DNA from: Microbacterium sp. LWO13-1.2
GTDB lineage: Bacteria > Actinomycetota > Actinomycetes > Actinomycetales > Microbacteriaceae
Direction: 5' to 3'
DNA: 64,000 nucleotides
NCBI RefSeq assembly: GCF_038397725.1
Contig: NZ_CP151634.1
Coordinates: 1,550,001 to 1,614,000, forward strand
Part shown: positions 8,677 through 16,685 of the stretch, in pieces
Numbering within the stretch: position 1 is the first letter of the stretch
How the letters are laid out: the number at the start of each line of letters is the position of its first letter
Made by a program: the position numbers and the translations under genes
The notes under the pieces: generated by a model
The model's database searches: none
What the model saw: only the letters and a program-made list of their open reading frames with translations
What the model was told of the DNA's origin: nothing

Positions 8677-8806
8677 GCCGCGACTCTACGCGCGGCTCCC
8701 GCGAACAGGAAATCGAGCAGATGCCATCCAAGACGCACGCGCACCGGATGGAGGGTTCGCACAACGATGTTCGCGAAACGTGCACCGATGGCTACGATCG
8801 ATCCTC

Positions 8807-9367
8807 GTGAACGTGATCTGGCGCACTCTCCTGGTGATCCTCGGCGCTCGTCGCCGCGTGCGGCGGGGGCAGACCCTCGACCCGACGGCGGTGGGGAGCA
8901 TCCGAGCGACGACGCTCCCCTCCGATATCGACATCCTCCGCCACATGAACAACGGCAGGTATCTGTCGCTGTTCGATCTCGGGCGCTGGGACCAGTTGAT
9001 CCGCACCGGGCTGTTCGATGCGATGAAGAAGCAGGGCTGGTATGCGGTGGTCTCCAGCGAGACGATCACCTTCCGCAAGTCGCTGGAACTGTGGCAGCGA
9101 TTCGAGATCCAGTCCCGGTTCATCGGGCACGACGAGAAGGCGCTGTTCATGGAGCACCGCGCGGTCGTCGACGGCGAGATCTACGCGCGTGCGATCGTGC
9201 GGGCGCGGATGCTTCGGCGCACCGGCGGCACCGTGAGCAACGAGGAGCTCTTCGCGGCCGTCGGCAAGCCGGAGGGCGTGCCCGAGATCGACGAATGGGT
9301 GCACGACTGGGCGGCGGCATCTGCCCTGCCGCCGGTGCGGAAGACGGCGCCGAGCGTCTGGAACTGA
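8807..9367 (+). CDS. hotdog-fold acyl-CoA thioesterase-like protein (THEM6-like)
   Basis: About 186 residues, read from the GTG at 8807; the ORF is open back to 8648 but the extra residues look non-coding. The hotdog fold is shown by TLPSDIDILRHMNNGRYLSLFDLGRWD (the N-terminal HMNN helix seen in 4-hydroxybenzoyl-CoA thioesterases) and SSETITFRKSLELWQRFEIQSRFIGHDEKALFMEHR. The N-terminal VNVIWRTLLVILGARRR is a short hydrophobic or amphipathic segment, as in THEM6 relatives. The substrate is unknown. Confidence 0.8.
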   Translation: MNVIWRTLLVILGARRRVRRGQTLDPTAVGSIRATTLPSDIDILRHMNNGRYLSLFDLGRWDQLIRTGLFDAMKKQGWYAVVSSETITFRKSLELWQRFEIQSRFIGHDEKALFMEHRAVVDGEIYARAIVRARMLRRTGGTVSNEELFAAVGKPEGVPEIDEWVHDWAAASALPPVRKTAPSVWN

Positions 9368-9398
9368 CTCCGTCCGCCCGGCGCGGTAATGTCGGGTC

Positions 9399-10871
9399 GT
9401 GCTGGATATCCTGACGACGACGGGCCGGGTGCTGTGGCGGCACTGGCCGGCGATGATTGCGTGGTATCTGGCGGGCATCCTTGTGCACTACGTCGTAGTC
9501 CAGACGGCCGGATCGATCGGCGCCTACTCGGCCACGGTCGGCCTGCTCGTGCTGCCGATCGCGATCCTGGCGCGCTTGATCAGCCTGGTCGCGATGTTCC
9601 TCGTACTGCGCGACGGTTTACGCAATCTGCAGGAGGTAGCGCCCCTTCCGGAGTCGTCGGTCGAACGTCGTCGCACCTTCCTCTCCGCGCTGCTCGCCGG
9701 CATCCTCCCCTTCTTCGCGGTGTACTGGGCGCAGGGGCTGTTGCGGGAAGACATCAACGCCTATTCGGCGCGGGCACTCTATGTGCGCGACGGGCTCGGG
9801 TGGCAGGCGGTGGTGGACGGAACGGGACCTCTGCCCCAGGGCGACGCGGTGACTGATCTGCCTTTGAGTGGATGGACGGTCGCCATCATCGTGTTGGCGT
9901 TCGCCGGTCGCTGGGCGTGGTCGAAATGGTCAGCGCGCCTGAGCCGCTGGTTCTCACCGGTCGCGGTGTACTTCGAAGTCGTCTGGGTGTTCTTCTCGGT
10001 GATCCTTCTCGGTGATCTCTTCGACACCGTGAAGAGCTGGGTCGACACACGCGTGGCGATGGCGGTTCTTGAAGACGTCCGTGAAGGCATCCTCAACGCG
10101 GTCGCACCGCTGCGCTGGCTCTGGGAGGCGATCGGTTGGGTTCTCACCGAGGTCGGGCCGGTGCTGCTCGCTCCGCTCGCGTGGCTCACGATCGCCGGAG
10201 TGGTGTTCGGACAGGCGATCGTCGCCGAGAAGCTGCGCGTCGAAAACGACCTCGCTTCTCGGGTTCGCGAACATGTGAAGGCGATTCCGAATCCCGTCGC
10301 GCGACGACTGAAAGACCTCGGGGACGAACTCGGAGCACGGTTCCGACCGCTCTGGCGCGCTGTCGTGCTGATGTGGCGTGCTGGCCCGGTACTGGTCGCT
10401 TCGTATGCATTCCTATACGTGGCGGTGAAGGCATTGGAGTCCTACCTGCAGCTGGGACTCACGCGTGTGATCGGTGCGCAGGACTTCGTGTTCTGGTCGA
10501 TCGCCATACCGGTGGTTTCGCTCGTGCCGCTGCTATTCACGGAGCCTCTGAGGATCGCCCTCGTCGCCGGCGCTTACGACGCGACTCTCGCACGACTGCG
10601 TAAACGCACCGATCGTGCGGACTCCGGATCGGTGTCCGTCGAAGAGCAGGAGATGCGCGCGGTAGCGGATGCTGCCGGGCTGCTGCCTGTCTCCGCCGAC
10701 GCCGTGGCCGCTTCGATCGTCTCTGCGCCGAGACCTGATGAGGTCGGCGGTCAGGGGTCGATCGAGAATCTGAGGAACGATCCGCCTGAAAGCTCACCGG
10801 GTGAACGGATCTCGACCCAGAACGGACCGTCGACGTCATCGGGCAACACGAACGGCGCGATGAGCTCGTAA
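9399..10871 (+). CDS. polytopic membrane protein of unknown function
   Basis: 490 residues starting at a GTG. There are about seven hydrophobic spans: near residues 15-60, 85-110, 150-170, 195-215, 245-275, 325-345 and 365-390. A long, charged cytoplasmic-type stretch and a low-complexity C-terminus follow. I recognise no family. The last ~40 residues (from about DEVGGQ) run antisense through the end of the next, convergent gene and look like read-through rather than conserved protein. It may act with the three exported proteins encoded opposite. Confidence 0.7.
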   Translation: MLDILTTTGRVLWRHWPAMIAWYLAGILVHYVVVQTAGSIGAYSATVGLLVLPIAILARLISLVAMFLVLRDGLRNLQEVAPLPESSVERRRTFLSALLAGILPFFAVYWAQGLLREDINAYSARALYVRDGLGWQAVVDGTGPLPQGDAVTDLPLSGWTVAIIVLAFAGRWAWSKWSARLSRWFSPVAVYFEVVWVFFSVILLGDLFDTVKSWVDTRVAMAVLEDVREGILNAVAPLRWLWEAIGWVLTEVGPVLLAPLAWLTIAGVVFGQAIVAEKLRVENDLASRVREHVKAIPNPVARRLKDLGDELGARFRPLWRAVVLMWRAGPVLVASYAFLYVAVKALESYLQLGLTRVIGAQDFVFWSIAIPVVSLVPLLFTEPLRIALVAGAYDATLARLRKRTDRADSGSVSVEEQEMRAVADAAGLLPVSADAVAASIVSAPRPDEVGGQGSIENLRNDPPESSPGERISTQNGPSTSSGNTNGAMSS

Positions 10872-11335
10872 TCCCCGGTATCGGCGGTCGTGCAGTACTC
10901 GGGTTCGTCGATGTTCGACGGAAGTCCGATCTCGCTGCGGGCCGGCCTCCACTCGTGGCCGGTCGCCTGCTGGACCAGTACCACCTGGCACGAGACACCG
11001 GTCGTGCCGGTGTGAACCGGAATCGCTGCGGCGATCAAACGGGCGTCCGAGGGTACGTCGAGTCCGCTCAGATCTTCGATCAGACCGCTGCGAATTGGGC
11101 CGAATGTGGCTCCGATGAACTCGGCGTCGCTCTTCTTCTCCACGAGAATCGGCTTGTATGGGAGCATGCCGTAGCCGTAGTGCTCATACCAGCCTTGCCA
11201 TCCGATTGTCACTGCGGTCGAAGGGGCGAGCAGGGCGAGCGCCACGAGCGCCAGAGCGTTACGCCTCCACCACGACGGGCGGACAGCGGGCTCCGCGGGA
11301 GTGTTGCGCGGGGCGATCGGCTCGGGGATGCTCAT
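10751..11335 (-). CDS. membrane-anchored exported protein, third gene of a three-gene operon
   Basis: 194 residues from the ATG at 11335, which overlaps the upstream stop by four bases; an ATG at 11344 is an alternative. A proline-rich cytoplasmic N-terminus (IPEPIAPRNTPAEPAVRPS) is followed by one span (NALALVALALLAPSTAVTIGW) and an extracytoplasmic domain with two cysteines (VSCQVVLV, EYCTT). No family recognised. Its 3' end overlaps the plus-strand membrane protein gene by 121 bases. Confidence 0.7.
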   Translation of the reverse strand: MSIPEPIAPRNTPAEPAVRPSWWRRNALALVALALLAPSTAVTIGWQGWYEHYGYGMLPYKPILVEKKSDAEFIGATFGPIRSGLIEDLSGLDVPSDARLIAAAIPVHTGTTGVSCQVVLVQQATGHEWRPARSEIGLPSNIDEPEYCTTADTGDYELIAPFVLPDDVDGPFWVEIRSPGELSGGSFLRFSIDP

Positions 11336-11922
11336 CGTGCCCATCCGTTCTCCTGCAACGGCACCTCAGCCTCGACCGGGGTGGCATCGAGATCGATCAT
11401 CAACTCGATGACGCCGTCCAAGGGTACGGTTCCGTCGTCAGCGGTCAGCAGACCCAGCCGGAGAGTCGCTGTGCCCCTCAACGCATCCGCGGGGAGTTCG
11501 AAGGCCAGGCTTCCGGACTGCGGTACGCCGGTCATGAGCTGATGCCGTGCGAAGGTGGTGCCGCGATCGGTAGGTGCGAAGGTGCGCTCGCCGATGAACA
11601 GATTCGCGTGGTTGAGGAGCGAGGGTTTCTGTACCGATGCTGCTTCGAGGTCGACCACGAGCCACGTACCGTCCGCCGACCAGCCTTCGGAACTCGTCAC
11701 GCGTCGAGCTGCATGCACGTCGGTGATGGTGACGACGAGGTTGCGGGCCGACGCTTGTTCGCCGATCGTGGCCACTGTCGGGAAAGGTGCGAGTGAGGAG
11801 CCCTCGGGGAGAGTCACCTTCACCAGGAACCAGGCACCGGCGAGTAGCAGGAGAGTGAGCGCCCAGCGCGCGACGTGTCCGCTGAGGCGAGGACGGGGCG
11901 CGGTCTTCTGGAGGTCCGTCAT
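11332..11922 (-). CDS. membrane-anchored exported protein, DUF4352-like, second gene of operon
   Basis: 196 residues from the ATG at 11922, which overlaps the upstream stop (ATGA). One N-terminal span (WALTLLLLAGAWFLVKVTLP) precedes a beta-rich outer domain. IGEQASARNLVVTITDVHAA with WLVVDLEAASVQKPSLLNHA resembles the DUF4352/telokin-like fold seen in actinobacterial surface proteins. It shares this plan with the gene upstream, so the two may be distant paralogues. Function unknown. Confidence 0.7.
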   Translation of the reverse strand: MTDLQKTAPRPRLSGHVARWALTLLLLAGAWFLVKVTLPEGSSLAPFPTVATIGEQASARNLVVTITDVHAARRVTSSEGWSADGTWLVVDLEAASVQKPSLLNHANLFIGERTFAPTDRGTTFARHQLMTGVPQSGSLAFELPADALRGTATLRLGLLTADDGTVPLDGVIELMIDLDATPVEAEVPLQENGWAR

Positions 11923-12614
11923 TGCACATCCTTCGCCGAGACGGACGCGGTGACCGTGGCGCCGACACGGAGGTCGTCCCAGTAGTCGACGCCCCTCCAC
12001 ACGTTCTGGCCAACGTGATGGGTCGAGTCAGGGAGGGTGACGGTCACGTGGTCGTCGTCCGCGAGCTCTCCGCGTTCGACGATCCAGGAGAGCAGAAGCC
12101 GCGCTTGCACATCCGGTTGGAGCACGACGTTGAAAGTTCCGTCGGCGGCCAGGCTGACCTCCGGGGGGATATCGAATCCGCTGACCCGGACGTGATCCAG
12201 TAGACCGTCATTGCTGATGCTCGATGACCGGCGTGGCTTGTCGAAGGTGCTCAGGACATCGATGGTGACGACCAGCACCTTCTCGCCCTTCTCCTCATCG
12301 GGGAACACGGCTGCGTTGCCGTTGTTGTCCCAGAGCTCCACGCCGACGACAGTGAACTCGAAGTCCGAACCCTTGAACGTGTCGCCGACGGCGACCTCGG
12401 GGACCGGATCAGCGGGCGCGGTCGCGAGGCCGCCGAAGGCCGCGGTCGTCGCGAGGAGGACGGCCCCGGCTCCGGTGATCAGCCACGACGTCGGCACGAG
12501 GTCGATGGTGCGGCGTGCCCAGCCGAGCACCTTCGCCCGTGCGCTGGCGTTCGATGCCGACGTAGTGGTGGCATCGGCAGGATGCGCCGTTCCCTCCGGC
12601 CGTGTCGTGTTCAC
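11919..12614 (-). CDS. membrane-anchored exported protein, DUF4352-like, first gene of operon
   Basis: 231 residues. A Ser/Thr/Ala-rich cytoplasmic tail of ~40 residues is followed by a span (WLITGAGAVLLATTAAFGGL) and an outer domain with VGDTFKGSDFEFTVVGVELWDNN, the beta-strand pattern of DUF4352-type Ig-like domains, then VLVVTIDVLSTFDKPRR. It heads the operon 12614 to 10751, in which each gene overlaps the next by four bases. No enzymatic motif is visible; a ligand-sensing or assembly role is possible. Confidence 0.7.
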   Translation of the reverse strand: MNTTRPEGTAHPADATTTSASNASARAKVLGWARRTIDLVPTSWLITGAGAVLLATTAAFGGLATAPADPVPEVAVGDTFKGSDFEFTVVGVELWDNNGNAAVFPDEEKGEKVLVVTIDVLSTFDKPRRSSSISNDGLLDHVRVSGFDIPPEVSLAADGTFNVVLQPDVQARLLLSWIVERGELADDDHVTVTLPDSTHHVGQNVWRGVDYWDDLRVGATVTASVSAKDVQ

Positions 12615-12811
12615 GGCACCAGCTTAGAGCTGCCGAGCTCTGGGTCTCCGCGTGCGGCAAGCCACCTGATCCTCGGCGCTCGTCATGGAGCGATCGTGGA
12701 TCGCCGTATCAGATGACACGCGCGTTGTATGTCCCCCGAAGGTCCTACATACAGGCGAATAGCAGCAACGTAGCGTCGTGAAAGTCGCTCGCGACAGAAA
12801 GGAATTGCTTC

Positions 12812-13282
12812 ATGGAAATGACTAAGAAGTGCACGATGATGGTAGGCGCTGCCGCAGTGTTGGTGATGCTGGTGGGTGGAAACAGCCCCGCGCTCGCGGC
12901 GTCGAATGAGACGTCAGCTGCGGGGGACAAATCTCCCACAATCAGTCGAGTCGTCGCCGGTATTCCGGTCGATATTGGGGTTCTCGAAGCGGCCAGGAGC
13001 GAGATTCTGAGAAGTGCAGCGGGAATCAAGGGGACCGCAAGACCCACCGACCACACGGTGAGACTCATCAACAATGCTGCATCCGAGATGCAGCAAGTCG
13101 GTAACTACCTTGGCGGAACGAGTGCCTCGGCCTTGCTGAGAGCCGAGCAGGACATGCGCAATGCGTTCGCGCGCGGAGATGCCACTGAGGGGTACAACAT
13201 CATGATCCGGGTCGCCAACGCGTTGCAGGCGGCGATCAACAGCTACGCGAGGGGCGATCGCGAAGGTGTGAGGTGGTCTTGA
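12812..13282 (+). CDS. small secreted protein of unknown function
   Basis: 156 residues. The N-terminus is a Sec signal peptide (MEMTKKCTMMVGAAAVLVMLVGGNSPALAA), with cleavage likely after ALA. The ~125-residue mature part is helical and without cysteines; the second half has ASEMQQVGNYLGGTSASALL and a repeated RGD-like loop (ARGDATEG, ARGDREGV). An AAAGGA ribosome site precedes the ATG, and GTATGT/ACATAC arms at 12727-12752 flank a possible control site. Codon use is less GC-biased than in the neighbours, which may mean recent acquisition. A terminator hairpin follows. Confidence 0.72.
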   Translation: MEMTKKCTMMVGAAAVLVMLVGGNSPALAASNETSAAGDKSPTISRVVAGIPVDIGVLEAARSEILRSAAGIKGTARPTDHTVRLINNAASEMQQVGNYLGGTSASALLRAEQDMRNAFARGDATEGYNIMIRVANALQAAINSYARGDREGVRWS

Positions 13283-13304
13283 TGGTGTGACAACCTCAGC
13301 CTCC

Positions 13305-13341
13305 CAGGGCGCCCCGTTGAAGGCTTCGGCGGGGCGCCCTG
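13305..13341 (+). terminator. hairpin terminator after the small secreted protein gene
   Basis: Perfect 12-base arms, CAGGGCGCCCCG (13305-13316) and its complement (13330-13341), with a 13-base loop. It starts 22 bases after the stop codon. There is no T-run, as is common in high-GC genomes. Confidence 0.75.
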
Positions 13342-13492
13342 TCGTTCATCCGCTTTCCTCAAGAACCTCGAATCTTCACGCGTCATACGCCCGCCGACGG
13401 GCGGTGGGCGGCCCCTGCGTCAGTAGTCTGAGCGGGAACATTCGGGGATCGTCCCGGGAGCCCGTCGATGCGGACGGGCGGAGGAGGTTGCA

Positions 13493-15031
13493 ATGGCAGT
13501 CATCGGAATCGTGCGGGAACCGGGAGGCGAGTCTCGAGTCTCGGCCACGCCCGCGACCGTCGGCTCGCTTCGGAAGCTGGGCTACGAAGTCGTTGTGGAA
13601 CGCGGAGCCGGCACCGCTGCGTCGTACCCCGATGAGGAGTTCGCGGCCGCGGGTGCGGAGCTCGTCGATCGCGCAAGTGCCTGGGGGAGCGAGATCGTGC
13701 TCGCGATCACCGCACCGGATGCCGAGGCGATCGGTCTTCTCTCCGATGACGCGACGATCATCGCCCTGCTCTCGCCTGCGCTGCGTCCCGATCTGGTCGA
13801 GGCGCTCGCGCAGCGCGGCATCACTGCGGTCGCTCTCGACGCGGTGCCGCGCATCTCGCGGGCGCAGTCGATGGACGTGCTGAGTTCGATGGCGAACATC
13901 ACCGGATACCGAGCGGTCGTCGAAGCCGCGCACGAGTTCGGCCGCTTCTTCACCGGACAGGTCACCGCGGCGGGCAAGGTGCCGCCGGCGAAGGTTCTCG
14001 TCGCGGGTGCCGGCGTCGCCGGCCTCGCCGCGATCGGCGCGGCCAGCAGCCTCGGCGCGATCGTCCGCGCCACCGATCCGCGCCCCGAGGTCGCCGACCA
14101 GGTCTCATCGATCGGCGGCGAGTACCTGCCGGTCGACGTGGCCGTCGCGGCGTCGACCGATGGCTATGCGAAGGCCACCAGCGAGGACTACGACCGTCGC
14201 GCCGCGGAGATATACACCGAACAGGCATCCGAGGTCGACATCATCATCACGACCGCTCTCATCCCCGGGCGGACGGCGCCGCGGCTGATCACGGCATCCG
14301 ACGTCGCCCGGATGACACCGGGCAGCGTCATCGTCGATATGGCGGCAGGGCAGGGCGGCAACGTCGAGGGATCCGTCGCCGGCCAGCGCATCGTCACCGA
14401 CAATGGCGTCATCATCCTCGGCTACACCGACCTGGCCTCGCGCCTCGCGACCCAGGCCTCGCAGCTCTACGGTACGAACGTCGCCAATCTCGTCGCCCTG
14501 CTGACGCCGGCGAAGGACGGGCAGCTGACCATCGACTTCGACGACGTCGTGCAGCGCTCGGTCACCGTCGTCCGCGACGGCGAGGTCACCTGGCCGCCAC
14601 CACCCGTGCAGGTCGCGGCGGCACCGGCCGCCGTCGCCCAGGCCGCCACCGCCGAGATCGCCGCGCCCACGAAGATGTCGGCGGGGAGCAAAGTCCTGCT
14701 CATCGCGCTCGGAATCGCCGCGCTCTTCGCTGTCAACGCGTTCGCTCCCGCGCCGCTGCCCCAGCACTTCACCGTGCTCATGCTGTCGGTCGTCGTCGGC
14801 TTCTATGTCATCGGCAAGGTGCACCACGCCCTGCACACGCCGCTGATGTCGGTGACGAATGCGATCTCCGGCGTCATCGTCGTCGGTGCGATGCTGCAAG
14901 TCACGTCCGCCAATCCGGTCGTGCAGGTGCTCGCGGCGATCGCGGTTCTGCTCGCGAGCATCAACATCTTCGGAGGCTTCGCCGTGACCCGCCGAATGCT
15001 CGCGATGTTCACGAAGGGCGGCCAGAAATGA
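13493..15031 (+). CDS. pntA: NAD(P) transhydrogenase, alpha subunit
   Basis: Alpha subunit of the Re/Si-specific, proton-translocating transhydrogenase, which makes NADPH from NADH using the proton gradient. The 512 residues hold the N-terminal AlaDH/PNT domain ([18 protein letters not shown]), the NAD(H)-binding domain with [17 protein letters not shown], and [21 protein letters not shown]. Three or four C-terminal membrane spans follow (from about residue 400), so PntAA and PntAB are fused as in E. coli. A GGAGG-like site precedes the ATG. It overlaps pntB by four bases. Confidence 0.96.
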   Translation: MAVIGIVREPGGESRVSATPATVGSLRKLGYEVVVERGAGTAASYPDEEFAAAGAELVDRASAWGSEIVLAITAPDAEAIGLLSDDATIIALLSPALRPDLVEALAQRGITAVALDAVPRISRAQSMDVLSSMANITGYRAVVEAAHEFGRFFTGQVTAAGKVPPAKVLVAGAGVAGLAAIGAASSLGAIVRATDPRPEVADQVSSIGGEYLPVDVAVAASTDGYAKATSEDYDRRAAEIYTEQASEVDIIITTALIPGRTAPRLITASDVARMTPGSVIVDMAAGQGGNVEGSVAGQRIVTDNGVIILGYTDLASRLATQASQLYGTNVANLVALLTPAKDGQLTIDFDDVVQRSVTVVRDGEVTWPPPPVQVAAAPAAVAQAATAEIAAPTKMSAGSKVLLIALGIAALFAVNAFAPAPLPQHFTVLMLSVVVGFYVIGKVHHALHTPLMSVTNAISGVIVVGAMLQVTSANPVVQVLAAIAVLLASINIFGGFAVTRRMLAMFTKGGQK

Positions 15032-16425
15032 CCGTCGACGCCCTCGCCGGGGCCGCCTACATCGTCGCGGCCCTCCTCTTCATCCTCAGCCTGGCCGGGC
15101 TCTCCCGGCACGAGTCCGCACGATCCGGCGTGATCTACGGCATCACCGGAATGACGATCGCTCTGCTCGCAACTCTCGCGCTCACGATCGCGGATGCCTG
15201 GACCACGGGCGCCGTCATCGGACTCGTGCTGCTGCTCGTCGCCCTCACGATCGGTGCGGCCATCGGGCTGTGGCGTGCGCGCGTGGTCGCGATGACCGGG
15301 ATGCCCGAGCTCATCGCGCTCCTGCACAGCTTCGTCGGCCTGGCCGCTGTCCTCGTCGGCTGGAACGGCCACCTGGCGCACCCGGAGGTCGCGCCGCAGC
15401 TCGTCGGCATTCACAACGCCGAGGTCTTCATCGGCATCTTCATCGGCGGGGTGACCTTCACCGGGTCGATCGTCGCCTATCTGAAGCTCTCCGCGAAGAT
15501 CTCGTCGAAGCCGCTCATGCTGCCGGGCAAGAACGCGCTGAACATCGGCGCTCTGGTCGCCTTCGTCGCACTCACCGTCTGGTTCGTGAACGATCAGCAG
15601 CTGTGGTTGCTGATCGCGGTGACCGTGCTGTCGTTCGCCCTCGGCTGGCACCTGGTCGCATCGATCGGCGGCGGCGACATGCCGGTGGTCGTCTCGATGC
15701 TGAACAGCTACTCGGGCTGGGCGGCCGCGGCCGCGGGCTTCCTGCTGAACAATGATCTCCTGATCGTCACCGGAGCTCTCGTCGGATCCTCGGGTGCGTA
15801 CCTCTCCTATGTCATGTGCAAGGCGATGAACCGCTCGTTCCTCTCGGTGATCGCCGGCGGCTTCGGGATCGTCGCGGCGACATCATCGGATGCGGAGTAC
15901 GGCGAGCACCGAGAGATCACCGCCGAGAGCGCGGCCGAGCTGCTCGCGAGCGCCTCGAGCGTCGTGATCACGCCGGGCTACGGGATGGCTGTCGCGCAGG
16001 CGCAGTATCCCGTCGCCGACCTGGTGCGCCGTTTGCGTGAGCGCGGCGTCGATGTGCGCTTCGGCATCCATCCCGTCGCCGGTCGCCTGCCCGGGCACAT
16101 GAACGTGCTGCTCGCCGAGGCGAAGGTGCCGTACGACATCGTGCTGAGCATGGACGAGATCAACGACGACTTCGCAGCGACGTCGGTGGTGCTCGTCATC
16201 GGCGCGAACGACACCGTGAACCCGGCCGCCGCCGAGGATCCGGGCAGCCCGATCGCCGGGATGCCGGTGCTGCACGTCTGGGAGGCCGAGAACGTCATCG
16301 TGTTCAAGCGTTCGATGGCCGCCGGCTACGCGGGCGTGCAGAACCCGCTGTTCTTCCGGGACAACGCCTCGATGCTGTTCGGCGACGCGAAGGAGCGGGT
16401 GGAGGACATCATCCAGGCCCTGTGA
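15028..16425 (+). CDS. pntB: NAD(P) transhydrogenase, beta subunit
   Basis: Beta subunit, 465 residues, usual length. The N-terminal half has about eight membrane spans. The C-terminal soluble domain III binds NADP(H): [54 protein letters not shown], and [19 protein letters not shown] near the end. It is translated with pntA through the ATGA overlap. A repeated element follows within 40 bases of the stop. Confidence 0.96.
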   Translation: MTVDALAGAAYIVAALLFILSLAGLSRHESARSGVIYGITGMTIALLATLALTIADAWTTGAVIGLVLLLVALTIGAAIGLWRARVVAMTGMPELIALLHSFVGLAAVLVGWNGHLAHPEVAPQLVGIHNAEVFIGIFIGGVTFTGSIVAYLKLSAKISSKPLMLPGKNALNIGALVAFVALTVWFVNDQQLWLLIAVTVLSFALGWHLVASIGGGDMPVVVSMLNSYSGWAAAAAGFLLNNDLLIVTGALVGSSGAYLSYVMCKAMNRSFLSVIAGGFGIVAATSSDAEYGEHREITAESAAELLASASSVVITPGYGMAVAQAQYPVADLVRRLRERGVDVRFGIHPVAGRLPGHMNVLLAEAKVPYDIVLSMDEINDDFAATSVVLVIGANDTVNPAAAEDPGSPIAGMPVLHVWEAENVIVFKRSMAAGYAGVQNPLFFRDNASMLFGDAKERVEDIIQAL

Positions 16426-16463
16426 CACGGGCGCGGTGGCGCTACCCCACTCTGCCGAAGCAT

Positions 16464-16597
16464 GACCGAGAGGTGGCGCAGATGGTCGCGTCGAGGACCT
16501 TGAAGCGACCATATTCGACCCCTCCTCGCTGAAACTCGACCGAGAGGTGGCGCAGATGGTCGCGTCGAGGACCTTGAAGCGACCATGTGCGACCCCT
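16464..16597. repeat. dispersed palindromic repeat, family B, tandem pair
   Basis: Two 60-base units at 16464-16523 and 16538-16597 differ at only two positions and are 74 bases apart. Each contains an inverted pair, GCGCAGATGGTCGC and GCGACCATGTGCGAC, around ~16 bases, and ends in CCCCT. Tandem pairs of the same family lie at 46861-46977 and 59407-59523. Here they fill most of the gap between pntB and putA. I find no protein or RNA gene in them. Confidence 0.88.
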
Positions 16598-16685
16598 GCG
16601 GCTCATGAGTCAGGACCTCGTGGCTCACGGTATCCACGGGCGCGGTGCCGACGGCCGGAACGGCCGCAGACCTAGGGTGGAGAGC

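Noticed and set aside
12727..12752. GTATGT...ACATAC arms as a riboswitch or attachment site.
   Set aside because: Arms are only six bases and no conserved core or partner site is seen.
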